Of a DNA stretch of 16,613 nucleotides, positions 15,456-16,613 are shown piece after piece. The stretch's first letter is position 1; every line of letters starts with the position of its first letter. This stretch comes from Accumulibacter sp. (GTDB taxonomy: Bacteria; Pseudomonadota; Gammaproteobacteria; Burkholderiales; Rhodocyclaceae), in the NCBI GenBank assembly GCA_031276375.1, contig JAISNE010000269.1, positions 1-16,613 on the forward strand. The letters run 5' to 3'. Below the pieces are notes generated by a model, which ran no database searches, was not told the origin of the DNA, and saw only the letters and a program-made list of their open reading frames with translations. The position numbers and the translations under genes are program-made.

Positions 15456-16286
15456 ATGAAAACACAACGCAAATTCCATGCTCCCAGCCGCCATGCCTGC
15501 AAAGGGTTCACCCTGGTTGAAATCGCTGTCGTGCTGGTCATCATCGGCCTGATTCTGGGCGCTGTCTCCATCGGCAAGGATGTTCAGCGCAACGCCGAGT
15601 ACGCAAAAATCAAACAGAAATTCATCGACCAATGGGCGGTTGCCTATAACGCTTACGGTCAGCGCACGGGCTACCCGGTTGGCGACAATCAGCAGGAACC
15701 GCGCTACATGGTCAACGGCGCTCATCACAATGCCACTGTAACGGCAGATGGCGTGGTGTCCGGCGGCGATATGGCATCCACCCCCACCTTGCCGCCCGCG
15801 CTCTGTCATGGCGCGCAGGGGCCGAAAATGACCCGCGCCCACGAAAGCAGCGGGGGGTTCGATCTGCGCGAGCTGATGCAAAAAGCAGGCGTCCGGATGC
15901 CGCCGGGACGCGCGGAGGGGCGCGAGGATCGCTATGTCTATCTCGACAGTAACGGAAACCCGCAGGAAATCCAGGTCTGCTTTCAGTGGAACAAACCAGG
16001 CACAGCGGTCGGCGCGGGAAATGTGATGGTCGTCACCGGGCTGACGCCGGATCTGGCGCGATCGCTGGATCAGATGATAGACGGCAAGCCCGACGCGCGG
16101 GAAGGCGTGTTCCGGCAGGAAGGCATTGATAATGGCATGGGCAATCAAGCCGGCCTCGAATGGGGCGCGAACAATACCCAGAAATACACCACCAACAATG
16201 TCACGACCGGGGCCACCACCGTCGGTGATCAACTCGACGAAAACCAGATCGAGACGGTCGTCGCCATCTACAAAATGAACCAATAG
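15456..16286 (+). CDS. Type IV pilin-like / pseudopilin protein (prepilin), first tandem copy
   Basis: Exported subunit of a type IV pilus or type II secretion-like fibre; 276 residues. A 17-residue basic leader (MKTQRKFHAPSRHACKG) ends in Gly. It is followed by the class III cleavage site and methylated start FTLVEIAVVLVIIGLILGAV with Glu at +5, then GKDVQRNAEYAKIKQKF in the helical stalk. The mature protein is about 259 residues with two cysteines (117 and 175) that could form a disulfide. The C-terminal part ARSLDQMIDGKPDAREGVFR resembles the DDG-x-GxxR pattern near the end of many minor pilins and pseudopilins. The ATG at 15456 is chosen over one at 15396 because it gives a normal prepilin leader. 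No strong RBS is visible. The next gene, 9 bp on, is a paralogue. The specific pilin class is not clear. Confidence 0.88.
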   Translation: MKTQRKFHAPSRHACKGFTLVEIAVVLVIIGLILGAVSIGKDVQRNAEYAKIKQKFIDQWAVAYNAYGQRTGYPVGDNQQEPRYMVNGAHHNATVTADGVVSGGDMASTPTLPPALCHGAQGPKMTRAHESSGGFDLRELMQKAGVRMPPGRAEGREDRYVYLDSNGNPQEIQVCFQWNKPGTAVGAGNVMVVTGLTPDLARSLDQMIDGKPDAREGVFRQEGIDNGMGNQAGLEWGANNTQKYTTNNVTTGATTVGDQLDENQIETVVAIYKMNQ

Positions 16287-16295
16287 GACGAAATC

Positions 16296-16613
16296 ATGAA
16301 AACGGCTCGCACCGGTTCTGCTTGCCAGAACGGTTTTACGCTGATCGAGATTGCCTTGGTGCTGGTCATTATGGGCATCATCCTGGGCGCGCTGAGCGTT
16401 GGCAAGGATGTGCAGCGCAACGCCGAATACCACAAGATGGCGAACAAGATTGTCTTTGGATGGAAAAAATCCTACGACGAATATTTTCAGCGCACGGGCG
16501 TGGTGCTGGGGGACAGCCAGATCGCGCCATCCCTCATGGTCAATGGCAAGGAAAGTTCGATTGGCGGCTATCGCGCGGGGCTTGGCGACATTTCCGGCGC
16601 GCTGGCCGGGATT
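16296..16613 (+). CDS. Type IV pilin-like / pseudopilin protein, second tandem copy, cut by window end
   Basis: The visible 106 codons start with a 13-residue leader (MKTARTGSACQNG), cleavage site and FTLIEIALVLVIMGIILGAL with Glu at +5, then GKDVQRNAEYHKMANK. The hydrophobic helix and the GKDVQRNAEY block are nearly the same as in the preceding gene, and YDEYFQRTGVVLGDSQ aligns with YNAYGQRTGYPVGDNQ there, so the two are paralogues. It begins 9 bp after the first copy's stop and is surely in the same transcript. The C-terminal part is outside the window. Confidence 0.88.
   Translation, partial: MKTARTGSACQNGFTLIEIALVLVIMGIILGALSVGKDVQRNAEYHKMANKIVFGWKKSYDEYFQRTGVVLGDSQIAPSLMVNGKESSIGGYRAGLGDISGALAGI

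Overview
The window looks like a chromosomal segment of a GC-rich betaproteobacterium. This rests on the short omega subunit, the gmk-rpoZ-spoT order, the betaproteobacterial style of the HisC N-terminus, and the overall composition and codon use. A four-gene, E. coli-type fumarate reductase operon suggests a facultative or fermentative anaerobe. A Rhodocyclales relative (for example Propionivibrio-like) is a plausible but unproven guess.

Layout. Positions 1-1478 (minus) hold most of ettA, an ABC-F translation factor, cut by the window edge. Its 5' leader carries two GNRA-capped hairpins. Divergent from it run gmk, rpoZ and a bifunctional (p)ppGpp synthetase/hydrolase (spoT), followed by a TatD/YjjV-type metal-dependent hydrolase. 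Then comes frdABCD (5812-9116), tightly coupled by start/stop overlaps. It is preceded by a good sigma70-like promoter whose -35 box sits in the loop of a perfect palindrome, with helically phased TTCAG repeats. After a 283-bp spacer with a long inverted repeat comes a translationally coupled pair, hisC and a nitroreductase, convergent with an NhaR-like LysR regulator.

From about 12.1 kb the window becomes accessory in character. It holds a decayed IS5-family transposase fragment, an orphan protein with two tandem GT2 glycosyltransferase domains, a phosphinothricin-type GNAT acetyltransferase, and a 412-bp gene-free stretch with a REP/BIME-like pair of inverted hairpins. Two tandem paralogous type IV pilin-like genes follow, the second cut by the window end.

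How the genes work together. gmk, rpoZ and spoT link guanine nucleotide supply, RNA polymerase and the stringent response. frdABCD would form a membrane quinol:fumarate reductase for anaerobic respiration or succinate-forming fermentation. The two prepilins presumably enter a pilus or pseudopilus machine encoded partly outside the window. No phage, CRISPR array, rRNA or complete tRNA was seen, and I found no clear, wholly new multi-gene system. The most unusual items are the frd control region, the REP doublet, the tandem prepilins and the two-domain glycosyltransferase.
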